Origin: Campylobacter sp. RM16192
GTDB taxonomy: Bacteria; Campylobacterota; Campylobacteria; Campylobacterales; Campylobacteraceae
DNA length: 64,000 nucleotides
Assembly: GCF_004803855.2 (NCBI RefSeq)
Contig: NZ_CP012552.1
Coordinates: 1,612,001 to 1,676,000, forward strand
Direction: 5' to 3'
Below are positions 1 through 9,831 of the stretch, one piece after another (within the stretch, counting starts at the first letter, position 1; each line of letters opens with the position of its first letter). The position numbers and the translations under genes were made by a program. The notes below the pieces were generated by a model that had not been told where the DNA came from, ran no database searches, and saw only the letters and a list, made by a program, of their open reading frames with translations.

Positions 1-519
1 CGAAGGCGGAGTAGTTCTTTCTGTAAATAGAGTCTCTTTTGGTATGGCTATGCGCACCATAGCCTTTTCTATAGGTGCTAGGCTCTCTATTGTCCTAGCA
101 AGCTCACCCTCTAAAGCTCTTTGAAATTTTACCTTTTGTTCAGAGTCGGTAGCTCCGAATTCTTGTTTGTCAAAGATTTCAAAGCCTACTTTATTATCCT
201 TTAAAATACCCAAGGATGCTATCGAAATTCTCTCTTTGTAAACATCTTGATTTGGGACTAAAATAGTGCCTTCATTGTAAATTTTATATTTAACCCCGTC
301 TTTTTCAAGCTGCTGAATAATAAGTGCCGAGTCGCTAGGATTAACACTCTCAAAAAGAACGCTATATCCGTCATAGTTTGTCTGAGAGCTTTTATAAATG
401 CTTAAAAAGACTAAAAATCCAACCACAAGCACGACAGAACTTGCCGCAACTATGCGCTGTCTTATAGAGAGGCTCTGATAAATGTGTCCGATTTGTTGAA
501 ATGCGGTTTTAAAATCCAT
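1..519 (-). CDS. fliF: Flagellar MS-ring protein FliF, N-terminal part
   Basis: Partial gene: the 3' part lies beyond the left edge and 173 codons are present, starting at the ATG complementary to 517-519. FliF forms the MS ring, the membrane base on which the flagellar rotor, switch and export gate assemble. My translation shows a short cytoplasmic head, one strongly hydrophobic helix at about residues 23-42, and then a periplasmic YscJ/FliF-type domain with the LEGELARTI segment typical of the family. It begins 3 bases after the hisC stop on the same strand, so it may be co-transcribed with pheA-hisC. I recall the order pheA-hisC-fliF from C. jejuni. Confidence 0.93.
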   Translation of the reverse strand, partial: MDFKTAFQQIGHIYQSLSIRQRIVAASSVVLVVGFLVFLSIYKSSQTNYDGYSVLFESVNPSDSALIIQQLEKDGVKYKIYNEGTILVPNQDVYKERISIASLGILKDNKVGFEIFDKQEFGATDSEQKVKFQRALEGELARTIESLAPIEKAMVRIAIPKETLFTERTTPPS

Positions 520-522
520 ATT

Positions 523-1623
523 TTATTTTATAGCTTTCCTTAATTCATCTAAAACTCTATCATTTTGCTCTGGCAAACCTATGGTAATTCTAATTGAATT
601 CATACCGTAACTTTTCAAATCACGTAAAATTATACCTTTTTTTAGCAGATTTTTGGCAATCTCGGTTGCATTTTCACGCTCAAAGTTATAAGTTATAAAG
701 TTAGTATAACTATCAATAAACTCTATATTATGCTCTTTTGCAAATTTTTCATATTTTTTCATCTCTTGAAAGTTAGCCTCTACGGTCTTATCTACAAATT
801 CCTGATCCTTAAGAGCTTCTATGGCCGCTTTTAGACTAAGGGTAGTTATATTAAAAGGGGCTCTTAGTTTGCCAAGTTCATTTATTATAAATTCATCGGC
901 TATTCCGTATCCTACGCGCATTCCTCCAAGTCCGTAAGCTTTAGAAAAAGTACCAAGAAAAATAGTATTTTTAAATTTAGTTATCAAATCTTTAGGACAA
1001 ATTTCTTTATTTTTGTCTTTAAATCTCGCAAATTCATTATAAGCGCCATCTATTACAATCATCACATCTTTATCAATCTGCTCTAAAAATTTATACACAT
1101 CATCTCTATTTAGACACTCTCCTAAAGGATTATTTGGCAAGCATAAAAAGATCATAGAAATTTCATCTTTTTTATCATTATAAACTTTTAAAAAATCCTC
1201 CAGATTATGCCCTTTAGCCTGAGTTCTATAAATTTTTGCTCCGGTATGCTTGGCGTAAATTTCATACATAGCAAAGGTTACTCCTGCCATCAATACGGCA
1301 TTTTTCGAATTTGCTTTGGCATGAACCGCAAATTCTATCACCTGATCGCTTCCGGAGCCTATTATTATATTTTTCGTATTCACGTTAAATTTAGCCGACA
1401 AGGCTTCTTTTAGCTCATAATAGCTATCATCAGGATAAAGATACATATTTTGCGCACAATTTTTTATCGCCTCAATAACTCTTGGACTTGTTCCGAAAGG
1501 ATTTTCGTTACTCGCTAGCTTAATTACATCCTTTGGCGCTATACCAAATTCACGCACCACAAGCTCTATTGGCTTGCCAGCCTCATAATTTATTAAATTT
1601 GCTAATTTATCGTTAAATTTCAT
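523..1623 (-). CDS. hisC: Histidinol-phosphate aminotransferase
   Basis: Class I/II PLP-dependent aminotransferase of 366 residues that converts imidazole-acetol phosphate and glutamate to histidinol phosphate; family members also act on aromatic keto acids. Visible family marks are the SNENPFG motif near residue 40, the PNNPLG stretch near the middle, and [15 protein letters not shown], which carries the Schiff-base lysine. I chose the ATG at 1623, not an upstream in-frame start, because it gives MKFNDKL and overlaps the pheA stop in a classic ATGA arrangement. The pairing with pheA suggests it also serves phenylalanine or tyrosine synthesis, which is inference. Confidence 0.95.
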   Translation of the reverse strand: MKFNDKLANLINYEAGKPIELVVREFGIAPKDVIKLASNENPFGTSPRVIEAIKNCAQNMYLYPDDSYYELKEALSAKFNVNTKNIIIGSGSDQVIEFAVHAKANSKNAVLMAGVTFAMYEIYAKHTGAKIYRTQAKGHNLEDFLKVYNDKKDEISMIFLCLPNNPLGECLNRDDVYKFLEQIDKDVMIVIDGAYNEFARFKDKNKEICPKDLITKFKNTIFLGTFSKAYGLGGMRVGYGIADEFIINELGKLRAPFNITTLSLKAAIEALKDQEFVDKTVEANFQEMKKYEKFAKEHNIEFIDSYTNFITYNFERENATEIAKNLLKKGIILRDLKSYGMNSIRITIGLPEQNDRVLDELRKAIK

Positions 1624-2699
1624 CTTTGATCTCCTGGTATGTAGCTTCCCAACCAAACTATCTCGTCTCCAAAACTATTGGCTTTATCTATAGCTCTTTG
1701 GACATTTTCATCATCGATATGCCCCTCAAAATCGATATAAAAGACGGTCTTAAATTCACGCTCTTTTATAGGACGACTCTCCAACCTAGTTAGATTTATC
1801 CCCTCATCTCTAAATGCCGTAAGCAGATCCGCAAGCCCTCCTGGCCTGTGGTCAGTCTTTGCCAAAATAGAGGTTTTGTTCTTTGTCGAGCGTTCGTTTT
1901 TAAAATCACTTAAAATAAAAAATCTCGTTCTATTCGCCATATTATCCTCAATTGTCTCAAACAAAATAGGAACATTATAAAGTTTAGCCGCTATCTTGGA
2001 GCAAATTGCCGCAGAATTTTGATCCTCACTTGCAAATTTAGCCGCCTCTGCAGTGGATTTCGTAGGTATAAACTCAGCATTTAAAAGCAAGTGATCGTCT
2101 AAAAATTTACGGCACTGATTGTATCCTTGAGGATGCGAATATATCTTTTTGATATCCTTTAAATTCTCGCAAACACTTGCAAAAGAGTGATGAATATCCA
2201 TATAAAGCTCAGCCACAACCTTGATATTTTCAAATCTTCCAAGACAATCTAGCGTCGCTCCTACAGCACCTTCGGTATTGTTTTCTATAGGCACTACTCC
2301 GTATTTAGCCTCTTTGTGTTTTAGCTTTGTAAAAACAGCCTCAATGCTGGCAAGCGGTAAATACGCACTCATCGCACCAAATCTACTCTCGGCAGCTTGA
2401 TGAGTATATGTGCCCTCAGGCCCTAGATAAGCGACTTTTTCTGGCATTTCAAGATTTCTACTTACGGCAAAAATTTCAAGATAAATAGCCTCGATTGCAG
2501 ATTTATTTAAAATATTTGAGCTTAAGCTCTCAAGACGGTTTAATATCGCTCTCTCACGTTCAGGACGATATATCGAAGTACCGCTAGTTTGCTTTAACTC
2601 GCCTATTTTTTTGACAAAGCTCATTCTCTCATTTAGTTTTTTTAAGATATCGTCGTCTATCTTGTCGATTTCTTCTCGCAAATCATTTATATTCTGCAT
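1620..2699 (-). CDS. pheA: Bifunctional chorismate mutase / prephenate dehydratase
   Basis: The 359-residue fusion enzyme makes phenylpyruvate from chorismate. Residues 1 to about 85 are an AroQ-type chorismate mutase ([13 protein letters not shown]...LNERM). The dehydratase domain starts at [13 protein letters not shown]. The C-terminal ACT domain carries the RPGGLADLL and LESRP segments that bind phenylalanine for feedback inhibition. The start ATG is at 2697-2699 and overlaps the end of the upstream HAD gene by 17 bases; the stop overlaps the hisC start by 3 bases. The tight coupling lysA-HAD-pheA-hisC points to one amino-acid operon. Confidence 0.96.
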   Translation of the reverse strand: MQNINDLREEIDKIDDDILKKLNERMSFVKKIGELKQTSGTSIYRPERERAILNRLESLSSNILNKSAIEAIYLEIFAVSRNLEMPEKVAYLGPEGTYTHQAAESRFGAMSAYLPLASIEAVFTKLKHKEAKYGVVPIENNTEGAVGATLDCLGRFENIKVVAELYMDIHHSFASVCENLKDIKKIYSHPQGYNQCRKFLDDHLLLNAEFIPTKSTAEAAKFASEDQNSAAICSKIAAKLYNVPILFETIEDNMANRTRFFILSDFKNERSTKNKTSILAKTDHRPGGLADLLTAFRDEGINLTRLESRPIKEREFKTVFYIDFEGHIDDENVQRAIDKANSFGDEIVWLGSYIPGDQR

Positions 2700-3468
2700 C
2701 TAGTTCCTTTAAAAATAAGCTTACATCTTTGTAAATTTTATCTATAAATTTTGGCTCCACTCCAGCCTTTAAGGCACTATCAACCTTACCGCTTAAAACC
2801 AGAGCAGTCCTCATTCCAAGCTCTTTAGCACCTACCAAATCACCCTTTGCATCGTCGCTTATTATCAAAACATCTTTAAAATTTGCATTAAAGCCTTGCG
2901 AATTTAATAACCTTAAAGCGGCTCTATAAAACTCCTTGCTTGGCTTACCTACTACTTTGTATTCTTGTCCTGTGGCGTAGTTTAGCATCTTAGCTATGGC
3001 TCCCACACCAGGGTAACTTTTAGAATTTTTTTTATATATGCTGGTTTCACTCATAGCAATTAGTTTTGCGCCGCTTTGTAAAATCTCTATCATATTGCTA
3101 AATTCATCAAATTTAAAATCATCCCCGCTCGCTACCAAAACAGCCTTAGCTAAATTTGAAAACTCTAACTCATATCCTAAATTTTGCAATACTTTTTTGA
3201 ATTTATCAGAACCAAAGGCGACTACCTGGCAAGTGGGCAAAATATCTTTTAAAACATAAAAAGGATCTATGTACGCCTTATCTTTGATATCAAGCCCCTT
3301 GTCTCGCAACTCTTTTAAAAAATCCAAACTACTAAATTTTGTATTATTCGTAATCACTACGTATGGAATTTTTTTAAAATTTAAAAAATCTATAAGCTCT
3401 TTTGCCCCATTTATAAGGCTTTTATCGCTATCGCTTATCAGGGTTCCTTGAACATCGATAAAGATCAA
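2683..3468 (-). CDS. NagD-like HAD-superfamily protein with altered motif I
   Basis: A 261-residue HAD-fold protein of the NagD/class IIA type: motif I is FIDVQGTL at residues 3-10, motif II is VVITNNT near residue 38, and the late motif reads VLIISDDAKGDLVGAKELGM. The usual motif I is DxDxT; here the second Asp, normally the general acid/base, is Gln, so phosphatase activity may be weak or altered. Translation appears to start at TTG 3466-3468 because no ATG precedes the motif. It overlaps lysA by 4 bases and pheA by 17, so it is translationally coupled within the amino-acid operon. The substrate is unknown. Confidence 0.85.
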   Translation of the reverse strand: MIFIDVQGTLISDSDKSLINGAKELIDFLNFKKIPYVVITNNTKFSSLDFLKELRDKGLDIKDKAYIDPFYVLKDILPTCQVVAFGSDKFKKVLQNLGYELEFSNLAKAVLVASGDDFKFDEFSNMIEILQSGAKLIAMSETSIYKKNSKSYPGVGAIAKMLNYATGQEYKVVGKPSKEFYRAALRLLNSQGFNANFKDVLIISDDAKGDLVGAKELGMRTALVLSGKVDSALKAGVEPKFIDKIYKDVSLFLKELDAEYK

Positions 3469-4664
3469 ATCAGATCCTTTTCAAGCGCTATTAGATCTTC
3501 AAAACTCTCACGCTTTCTAATTAAAAAATCTTTCCCGTCTTTTATGCCGACTTCAGCGGCTCTTGGACGAGAGTTATAATTGCTACTCATCGTAAAACCG
3601 TATGCACCAGCAGATCTTATCACGAGCAAATCATCACTATCACAAGGTGGTAAATTTATATTTTTAGCCAAGAAATCCCCACTCTCGCATATTGGTCCGA
3701 CTACGTCACACTCGCTCTCGCTACCCTCTTTACCAACTATTGAAATTTTATGATACGCTCCGTAAAGGCTTGGGCGAATTAGATCATTCATAGCCCCGTC
3801 AACCACTACAAAACGCTTTTGTTTATTAAATTTCTCATATAAAACTCTAGTTAAAAAATATCCGCAATTGCCCACTATAAATCGTCCTGGCTCGCAGACT
3901 ATAGTGACATCAAGTCCGCTAAGAGTACTTAAAATCCCTTGAGCATAATCGTATAAATTAGGCTCTTCCTCGCCATCATATACTATGCCAACTCCGCCTC
4001 CGACATCAAAAAATTTAATATCTATCTCTATAGCCTTTAGCTCTCTAAGCAGGTTTGAAACCACTCTTGAAGCCTCTATTATCGGGGTTATGTCAGTAAG
4101 TTGAGAGCCTATATGTGAATGTATGCCAATAGGTTCGAGAAAAGGCGAATTTTTAGCATGCAGATACATTTTTTTTGCAGTTGTTATATCTACACCGAAT
4201 TTATTCTCATTTAGTCCGGTTGAGATATAAGGATGAGTTTTGGCATCTATATCAGGATTTACTCTAATGCTTATACGAGCGATTTTGCCAAGATCTTGAG
4301 CAATTTTTTCTAGCCTATACATCTCGGCTTCACTCTCTAAATTTATCATCAAAATTTCATTCTCGAGTACAAATTTTAGCTCGTCATCCCTTTTGCCAAC
4401 TCCACTTAAAATGATCTGATATCTTTTTGCTCCGGCAGTTAAGGCGCGTCTTACCTCTCCTATACTTACACAGTCAAACCCAGCTCCAAGAGAGGCTAAA
4501 AGTTTCAAAATGCTTAAATTTGAATTTGCTTTTACAGCATAACAAACCAAAGATTTTCGTGCATGAAATGCTTTTTTTAGAGTTTCATAGCGTGAAGCTA
4601 TATGATTAAAGTCATATACATAAAGAGGAGTCCCATAAACTTGAGCCAAATTTTCAAAATTCAT
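3465..4664 (-). CDS. lysA: Diaminopimelate decarboxylase
   Basis: PLP-dependent fold-type III decarboxylase of 399 residues that turns meso-diaminopimelate into lysine, the last step of lysine synthesis. Marks seen are CYAVKANSN with the PLP lysine near residue 45, GIHSHIGSQL, the glycine-rich FDVGGGVG, EPGRFIVGN, and the CESGDFLA segment containing the catalytic cysteine of the partner subunit. An AAGG ribosome-binding site stands 9 bases before the ATG. It is the first gene of a coupled run with the HAD gene, pheA and hisC. Confidence 0.97.
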   Translation of the reverse strand: MNFENLAQVYGTPLYVYDFNHIASRYETLKKAFHARKSLVCYAVKANSNLSILKLLASLGAGFDCVSIGEVRRALTAGAKRYQIILSGVGKRDDELKFVLENEILMINLESEAEMYRLEKIAQDLGKIARISIRVNPDIDAKTHPYISTGLNENKFGVDITTAKKMYLHAKNSPFLEPIGIHSHIGSQLTDITPIIEASRVVSNLLRELKAIEIDIKFFDVGGGVGIVYDGEEEPNLYDYAQGILSTLSGLDVTIVCEPGRFIVGNCGYFLTRVLYEKFNKQKRFVVVDGAMNDLIRPSLYGAYHKISIVGKEGSESECDVVGPICESGDFLAKNINLPPCDSDDLLVIRSAGAYGFTMSSNYNSRPRAAEVGIKDGKDFLIRKRESFEDLIALEKDLI

Positions 4665-4720
4665 CGATCTAACCTTAATAAAAATAGGTAGATTTTACTT
4701 GAATTTTGCCTAAAACTCTC

Positions 4721-5788
4721 TTAACGGTTACGAAAGTAAAGATATAGGGCAAAGCCCGATAGACAAAATAGTGGCAATATAACTCCAATTTCTGGCAAAA
4801 TTATAGAGTTATGTGCAAATTTCATCAGTACAAAAAAAGTTCCCCAGCTACAAAGCGTAACTATAATAAACACAAAACTCGTGAGTGCTAAATTAAAAAA
4901 ACGTCCTGTAACGGGCAAAAAGTAGTATATGATAAGAACCGTAATGGGAGCAAAAAATGGCGAAAATAAGAGGCTATAAAGAGTTGTTTTAGCAGAATTT
5001 AGTCCAACTCCCTCTTTTTCAAAAGCAGTAATAAAATCAAAAGCATCAGGAATTGATAGCGATGAATTTGACTGATATGCACTCTCTATCGTCTTTGGCT
5101 TAAACCCATCAAGCGCAATAAGATTTTCATGGTGTTTGATATCAAGACCATCTTTGCCAAGTTCTATAACTTTAGGCATGGTCGTGACATTCGCATCTTT
5201 TAAAGTCCATTTATTCTCATTAAATTTTGCCTCGCTACTAAAAGTAGCACTTAACAACTTGCCGTCCATCACATCAAAAATTCTCACATCGCGTATATTT
5301 GCACTTACAGGATTTAGCTCGTCTATATATACAAATTTGCCTCCGAATTTTAAAAAAATATCAGAGCTAATGCCTGAAATTTGTGATGTTTTTATCAAAT
5401 TTCTTTGAAATTCATAAGAGTATGCAAATGGTGTAAAATTAAGCCCTATATAAATTAAAGTTATAAAAATTGATATAAAAAAAGGTGGTTTGATAAGAGC
5501 GTTTTTACTTACTCCAAGGGCGTAAAAGCTAACAAGCTCATTGCTCCTAATCATGTTAAATTTGGTAATAATCAAAGCAAAAATCAAAGAAAGTGGCAAA
5601 ACATAGCCGATCGCAGCCATTGAAGTAAGCGTAAAATATAGCAATTTTAGATTCGCACTTGAAGGCATATCTTTTAAATTTGTCAAAATATCAATGCCGG
5701 TATAAAACAAAACTAATGAAAAAAATATAATCAGAAATGATTTAAAATAGTTCCAGCCAACATATTTTGCATACAAATTCACGCGCAT
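4721..5788 (-). CDS. lptG: LPS export permease of the LptF/LptG family
   Basis: A 355-residue inner-membrane protein with the YjgP/YjgQ layout: two or three hydrophobic helices in the first 110 residues, a central periplasmic beta-rich domain at about residues 125-245, and three helices at the C-terminus. Proteins of this family pair with LptF and LptB to lift lipopolysaccharide out of the inner membrane. The 10-base overlap with pth shows coupled translation. Only one of the two permeases is in the window, and F versus G cannot be settled by eye; the G symbol follows my memory of the C. jejuni annotation. Confidence 0.82.
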   Translation of the reverse strand: MRVNLYAKYVGWNYFKSFLIIFFSLVLFYTGIDILTNLKDMPSSANLKLLYFTLTSMAAIGYVLPLSLIFALIITKFNMIRSNELVSFYALGVSKNALIKPPFFISIFITLIYIGLNFTPFAYSYEFQRNLIKTSQISGISSDIFLKFGGKFVYIDELNPVSANIRDVRIFDVMDGKLLSATFSSEAKFNENKWTLKDANVTTMPKVIELGKDGLDIKHHENLIALDGFKPKTIESAYQSNSSLSIPDAFDFITAFEKEGVGLNSAKTTLYSLLFSPFFAPITVLIIYYFLPVTGRFFNLALTSFVFIIVTLCSWGTFFVLMKFAHNSIILPEIGVILPLFCLSGFALYLYFRNR

Positions 5789-6333
5789 ATGCCTTTTTTA
5801 CTAGAATATTTTTGTGAAATAGTATTAATATCGCTTTTAATAAGCTCCGTTACAGCCTCTTTTGTATAATTTAAAACTTTTTTAAGACACTCACTCTCAT
5901 CTTGGCTAAAATCTCCTAAAACATGCCCGGTAACACTTGAATTTTGAGACCTTCCTATGCCTACTCTAACTCGCTCATAATCGCTTCCTATTAAGGAATC
6001 GATGGACTTTATACCGTTATGACCTCCACTGCTGCCACCTATCTTAAATTTAACTACTCCAAGTTTTAGATCCAAATCATCATGAATGACAATTATGCGT
6101 TCAGGCTTATAAAAGTCATTTACTGCTTTTACACTATTTCCGGATAAGTTCATAAAAGTTTGAGGTTTTAGCAGGAGTAAATTTGAAAATTTAAAAAGTT
6201 CACCTTGAAATTTTGAAGATGTTACATCTGTAAATTTTTCATTTTTAAGCAGGTCTATAAGCATAAACCCGATATTGTGTCTTGTTTTTTCATATTGTGG
6301 ACCGGGATTTCCCAGCCCAACTATAAGGTTCAA
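5779..6333 (-). CDS. pth: Peptidyl-tRNA hydrolase
   Basis: A 184-residue enzyme that releases peptides from prematurely dropped peptidyl-tRNA so the tRNA can be reused. The family signature is complete: [19 protein letters not shown] with the catalytic His near residue 20, [14 protein letters not shown] with the key Asp, and GGHNGIKS. Translation starts at TTG 6331-6333, 13 bases after the rplY stop, with AAGG upstream. Gene order rplY-pth-LptG is shared with C. jejuni as I remember it. Confidence 0.96.
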   Translation of the reverse strand: MNLIVGLGNPGPQYEKTRHNIGFMLIDLLKNEKFTDVTSSKFQGELFKFSNLLLLKPQTFMNLSGNSVKAVNDFYKPERIIVIHDDLDLKLGVVKFKIGGSSGGHNGIKSIDSLIGSDYERVRVGIGRSQNSSVTGHVLGDFSQDESECLKKVLNYTKEAVTELIKSDINTISQKYSSKKGICA

Positions 6334-6346
6334 AGCCTTGCCTTAA

Positions 6347-6883
6347 TTATTTAGCTTTGACAACTCCAACTACGGCGACATGGCCTGCATCAACCATTGT
6401 AACGCCTGCTGGAACTGAAATATCTCTTACTAAGATAGTATCTTCGACATCAAGTTTGCTTACGTCAAGATCAAATGCGTTTGGTAAATTTTCAGCTGCA
6501 CATTTTACTGCGAGCCTTTTTTTAGATTGAACTAAAACACCTTTATTTTTAAGACCAATTGGAGTTCCAAAAGGCTTAACAGGGATCATGTATTTTGAGA
6601 TAACTCCTGGAAGGGCTACTTTTAGATCAACATGCTTAAGCGCATTTGTAATAGGATCTTTTTGATACTCAACTATAACGACTTTTAAGGTCTTGTCGCC
6701 AACTTTTACATCAAACGCAAGGTTCTCTTTTTTGCGAGCCTCTTTGATAAATTCATTTACCTTAAATGCCGCTTCGATATTCTCTAATCCCTTGCCGTAA
6801 ATGTTCGCGATTAGATAACCATCTCTTCTTAAAGCTTTAGCAGCTTTTTTACCGATACTCTCTCTAACGATACCTTCTAACAT
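6347..6883 (-). CDS. rplY: Ribosomal protein bL25, CTC-type long form
   Basis: A 178-residue long form of bL25, with an N-terminal 5S rRNA-binding domain and a C-terminal beta domain as in TL5/CTC. The start was set at ATG 6881-6883, giving [16 protein letters not shown], because AAAGGA lies just upstream; the longer reading frame extends into the leader. A TATCAT box on the minus strand at 6913-6918 is a plausible -10 element. It is followed by pth, joining two translation functions. Confidence 0.95.
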   Translation of the reverse strand: MLEGIVRESIGKKAAKALRRDGYLIANIYGKGLENIEAAFKVNEFIKEARKKENLAFDVKVGDKTLKVVIVEYQKDPITNALKHVDLKVALPGVISKYMIPVKPFGTPIGLKNKGVLVQSKKRLAVKCAAENLPNAFDLDVSKLDVEDTILVRDISVPAGVTMVDAGHVAVVGVVKAK

Positions 6884-6912
6884 CGTATTCCTTTCATGAA
6901 AAATAAGTGCTG

Positions 6913-6918
6913 ATGATA
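6913..6918 (-). promoter_or_regulatory. Putative -10 box for rplY
   Basis: On the minus strand this reads TATCAT preceded by TTTTGG, about 30 bases before the rplY ATG. The T-rich stretch upstream of a -10 hexamer is the usual Campylobacter sigma-70 pattern. It is pattern-based only. Confidence 0.4.
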
Positions 6919-6973
6919 CCAAAATATTTATAAATTTATACTTTAATAGTTGCTCATAGTAAAAGTATATAGT

Positions 6974-8167
6974 TTATATCTCTTTAAGAGCTATTATGCC
7001 CTCGTTGTCCCTGGTTTCATTATCAGAATTTTCTAATAACATCTTACGCTTAGCGAGATCTGCATTTTTAATTCTTAATTCAAGATCGCTTCTTCTGCTT
7101 GATTTTTCTAAAGCTTCATGTTTGTCTATTATGCCTTCATTATAAAGCTCAAGAAGATGTTGCTCGAAAGTTTGCATACCATAAGTATTCCTACTCTGCT
7201 CTATGGCATCATAAATTTCATCCTCTCTACCATCTAGTATCATATCTTTGATTCTGGTATTTTTTACAAGTACTTCAACGGCTACGCGCCTTTTGTCATC
7301 TACCGTCCTAACAAATCTTTGGCATATGATAGCTTCTACAACCGAAGAAAATGTCATCTTAATACGATTTTGCTCCTCTTTTGGAAACATATTTATAACA
7401 CGACCCACAGTCTCTTTTGCATCAAGGGTGTGCAGAGTAGCTAAAACCAAGTGTCCTGTTTCAGCAGCAGCCATGGCTGTTCTAATAGTCTCTAAGTCTC
7501 TCATCTCTCCAACAAGTATCACATCAGGGTCCTCACGAAGGGCTGCTCGCAATGCATCAGAAAAGTTATGTACATCTTGACCTATACCTCTTTGATTTAT
7601 AATGCTCTTTTCTTCTGAAAAGATAAATTCTATAGGATCCTCAATTGTAATAATATGTCTATTTTTATTTTTATTGATATAATTAATCATACTTGATAAA
7701 GTAGTTGTCTTGCCACTTCCCGTAGGTCCTGTTACAAGTATAAATCCACGGTTTACATTATTACAAAGCTTCTCAAGAACAGGTGGTAAAAACAGATCTT
7801 GCATATTTGGAATTTTAGTTGGTATCGTTCTAAATACCATAGAAACACCATCTATTTGGAAAAAAGCATTAGCACGAAAACGATAATCTTCATTTAGTTT
7901 GTATGTAAAATCTACACTTTTTTTGACAACTAAATTATCAAAATTTGTTCTTAAAATCTCTTTAGTAAGAGCCATAGCATCTTCATAACTCAAAATATCA
8001 TCGCTCATTTTTTGAATTTCACCGTTGTACCTACCTCTAATAACCCCATTTGCCCTTATGTGTAAATCGCTTCCACCCTTTGAAACAAGTTCTGAAAGAT
8101 AAGCATCTAACTTTTTTCTTTGCAAATATCCAAAATCTAATTCTGATTGTTGTTGTAAATTTTCCAT
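6974..8167 (-). CDS. pilT: PilT-family type IV pilus retraction ATPase
   Basis: A 397-residue secretion-type ATPase. It has an N-terminal PAS-like domain followed by the RecA-like motor with Walker [11 protein letters not shown] near residue 146, the Asp-box around EDPIEF, Walker B DVILVGEMRD, and the AAAETGHLVLATLHT segment typical of PilT. It hydrolyses ATP to depolymerise pili in twitching motility and DNA uptake. The ATG at 8165-8167 is preferred over an upstream TTG because GGA sits 10 bases before it. No pilin or assembly genes are nearby; it stands 15 bases after tal. PilU or a DNA-uptake ATPase role remains possible. Confidence 0.85.
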   Translation of the reverse strand: MENLQQQSELDFGYLQRKKLDAYLSELVSKGGSDLHIRANGVIRGRYNGEIQKMSDDILSYEDAMALTKEILRTNFDNLVVKKSVDFTYKLNEDYRFRANAFFQIDGVSMVFRTIPTKIPNMQDLFLPPVLEKLCNNVNRGFILVTGPTGSGKTTTLSSMINYINKNKNRHIITIEDPIEFIFSEEKSIINQRGIGQDVHNFSDALRAALREDPDVILVGEMRDLETIRTAMAAAETGHLVLATLHTLDAKETVGRVINMFPKEEQNRIKMTFSSVVEAIICQRFVRTVDDKRRVAVEVLVKNTRIKDMILDGREDEIYDAIEQSRNTYGMQTFEQHLLELYNEGIIDKHEALEKSSRRSDLELRIKNADLAKRKMLLENSDNETRDNEGIIALKEI

Positions 8168-8182
8168 TTCAAGTTCCAAATT

Positions 8183-9187
8183 TTATTCTTGCTTTAACGC
8201 CTTCATTATGTCGTCATAAGCCTGTAAAAACTGTTTAAGACCATCACTTAAAAGCTCTTTATAGACTCTATTCATATCTATACCGGCTCTAGAGACAACC
8301 TCAAAAAACTTCTCTATACTATCCTCGCTAACCGCCTTTTTAGGCTCACTCTTTTGCTCGAGAAATGCTTTAATGGTATCAAGCGGAGCTGTATTTATAG
8401 AGTTTTCATACATAAGCTCTCTTATGTAGTAATCTTTTCTTAAATCATCTCCTTTTACTCCTGTACTTGCAAAAAGCGCTCTAACATTATCTAACTTTCT
8501 ATTTTGTATGATTGTATAAATTTTAGTAGCATTCATTATGCCTATCTGCCCAGTAGGAAGAGATTTTTCTCGCATCACTCCATCAAGAAGCCTATCAAAT
8601 CTGCTTACAAATATACTGATTACGCCCTTTGGTGTTTTTGTATTCGGGAATTTTTTCTGATACTCTTTAGCGCCACTTTCAAAAGCATCAAGACATTTAA
8701 TAGCCTGATCTGGAGAAAATATCAAAGTAGCATTTACAGGAATTCCTCTAGCCATCAAAGCGCTCATAGCGTCAAACCCTGCATTCGTAGCCGGAATTTT
8801 GATCATAACATTTGGCATCATAACTGTATTAAACAGCCTAACCCCCTCTTCAATAGTGCCTTGCGTATCGTTGCATAAGTTTGGATCTACTTCGATACTA
8901 ACAAATCCATCATCGTCATCGGCATAGTTTTTGATAAGCCTATCTGCAGCAATTTTAATATCTTGCACGGCTAAAATTTCATAAATTTGCTTTTCATGCC
9001 TTCTTTCATTCTCTTTAATCGTACTCTTATATGCAGGAGAAGTCAAGAAGGCTGATTTAAATATAGCGGGATTTGAGGTTGCTCCATTGATAGTATTAGA
9101 ATTTATAAGCTTTATAAATTCATTATCTAAAAAATCTCGCTCTATAAAATCACACCAAAGTGAAAATTTAACATCGTTATTAAACAT
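8183..9187 (-). CDS. tal: Transaldolase
   Basis: A 334-residue class I aldolase moving a dihydroxyacetone unit between sugar phosphates in the non-oxidative pentose phosphate pathway. NGATSNPAIF near the N-terminus and MIKIPATNAGFDA, with the Schiff-base lysine, define the family. The length fits the Campylobacter/actinobacterial long type rather than the 220-residue type. Campylobacter generally lacks phosphofructokinase, so this route supplies pentose and erythrose phosphates. It is followed after 15 bases by pilT and preceded by serB (9-base gap). Confidence 0.94.
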   Translation of the reverse strand: MFNNDVKFSLWCDFIERDFLDNEFIKLINSNTINGATSNPAIFKSAFLTSPAYKSTIKENERRHEKQIYEILAVQDIKIAADRLIKNYADDDDGFVSIEVDPNLCNDTQGTIEEGVRLFNTVMMPNVMIKIPATNAGFDAMSALMARGIPVNATLIFSPDQAIKCLDAFESGAKEYQKKFPNTKTPKGVISIFVSRFDRLLDGVMREKSLPTGQIGIMNATKIYTIIQNRKLDNVRALFASTGVKGDDLRKDYYIRELMYENSINTAPLDTIKAFLEQKSEPKKAVSEDSIEKFFEVVSRAGIDMNRVYKELLSDGLKQFLQAYDDIMKALKQE

Positions 9188-9196
9188 ATTCTCTCC

Positions 9197-9820
9197 CTAT
9201 ACTATTTTTATAATCTCTCTTAGATCTTTTGTATCCACACAATGAGTGGCTTTGGCTCTTAAAATCTCTTTTGCGCAAAAGGCTATTTTTATATTCGAAT
9301 GCTCAAACATCGATAGATCGTTAGCTCCATCTCCTACGCTCATAGTTTCTTCTTTGCTAATACCAAGCAGGCTTTGCAGGCTTTGCATCATAATTCCTTT
9401 GGAAAAGCCAAACATCATCTCGCCACCAACAAGCCCGGTAAGCCTACCGTCTTTATGGTGTAAAATATTGGCAAAAGATGCGTCAAATTTAAGCTTCTTT
9501 TGCGCCCTATCCGTGCCAGAATGAAATCCGCCACTAAAAACTACAACTTTGACGCCTTTACTTTTTAAATGATCTATAAGATCAAAAGCACCGTTCATAA
9601 GCGGTAATTTTTCACAAATTTCATCAACAATAGAAAGCTCAAGACCCTTTAAATAAGCAACTCTTCTAGTAAGACTCTCAAAAAAATCAAGCTCTCCAGC
9701 CATGGCCATCCTAGTTATCTTGCTTACCTCATCTCCTACTTTACAAGCCTGAGCCAAAAAATCTATAGTCTCTCCATCCATAAGCGTGGAGTCAAAATCA
9801 AATACACAAAGCTTTATCAA
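9197..9820 (-). CDS. serB: Phosphoserine phosphatase
   Basis: A 207-residue HAD phosphatase that dephosphorylates phosphoserine in serine synthesis. Motif I is VFDFDSTLMDGET (both Asp present), motif II VVVFSGGF, and motif IV SVGDGANDLSMF. It lacks the N-terminal ACT-like part seen in longer SerB proteins. It starts at TTG 9818-9820, with AAAGG upstream. The small gaps to cheW and tal suggest co-transcription with chemotaxis genes, an order I recall from C. jejuni. Confidence 0.93.
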   Translation of the reverse strand: MIKLCVFDFDSTLMDGETIDFLAQACKVGDEVSKITRMAMAGELDFFESLTRRVAYLKGLELSIVDEICEKLPLMNGAFDLIDHLKSKGVKVVVFSGGFHSGTDRAQKKLKFDASFANILHHKDGRLTGLVGGEMMFGFSKGIMMQSLQSLLGISKEETMSVGDGANDLSMFEHSNIKIAFCAKEILRAKATHCVDTKDLREIIKIV

Positions 9821-9831
9821 TTTGTAACCTT

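Noticed and set aside
7248-7580. 110-codon plus-strand frame over pilT
   Set aside because: It is an antisense shadow of the conserved ATPase core, with no start signal and no recognisable domain.
8504-8878. 124-codon plus-strand frame over tal
   Set aside because: Antisense shadow of a strongly conserved enzyme, with composition set by the opposite strand.
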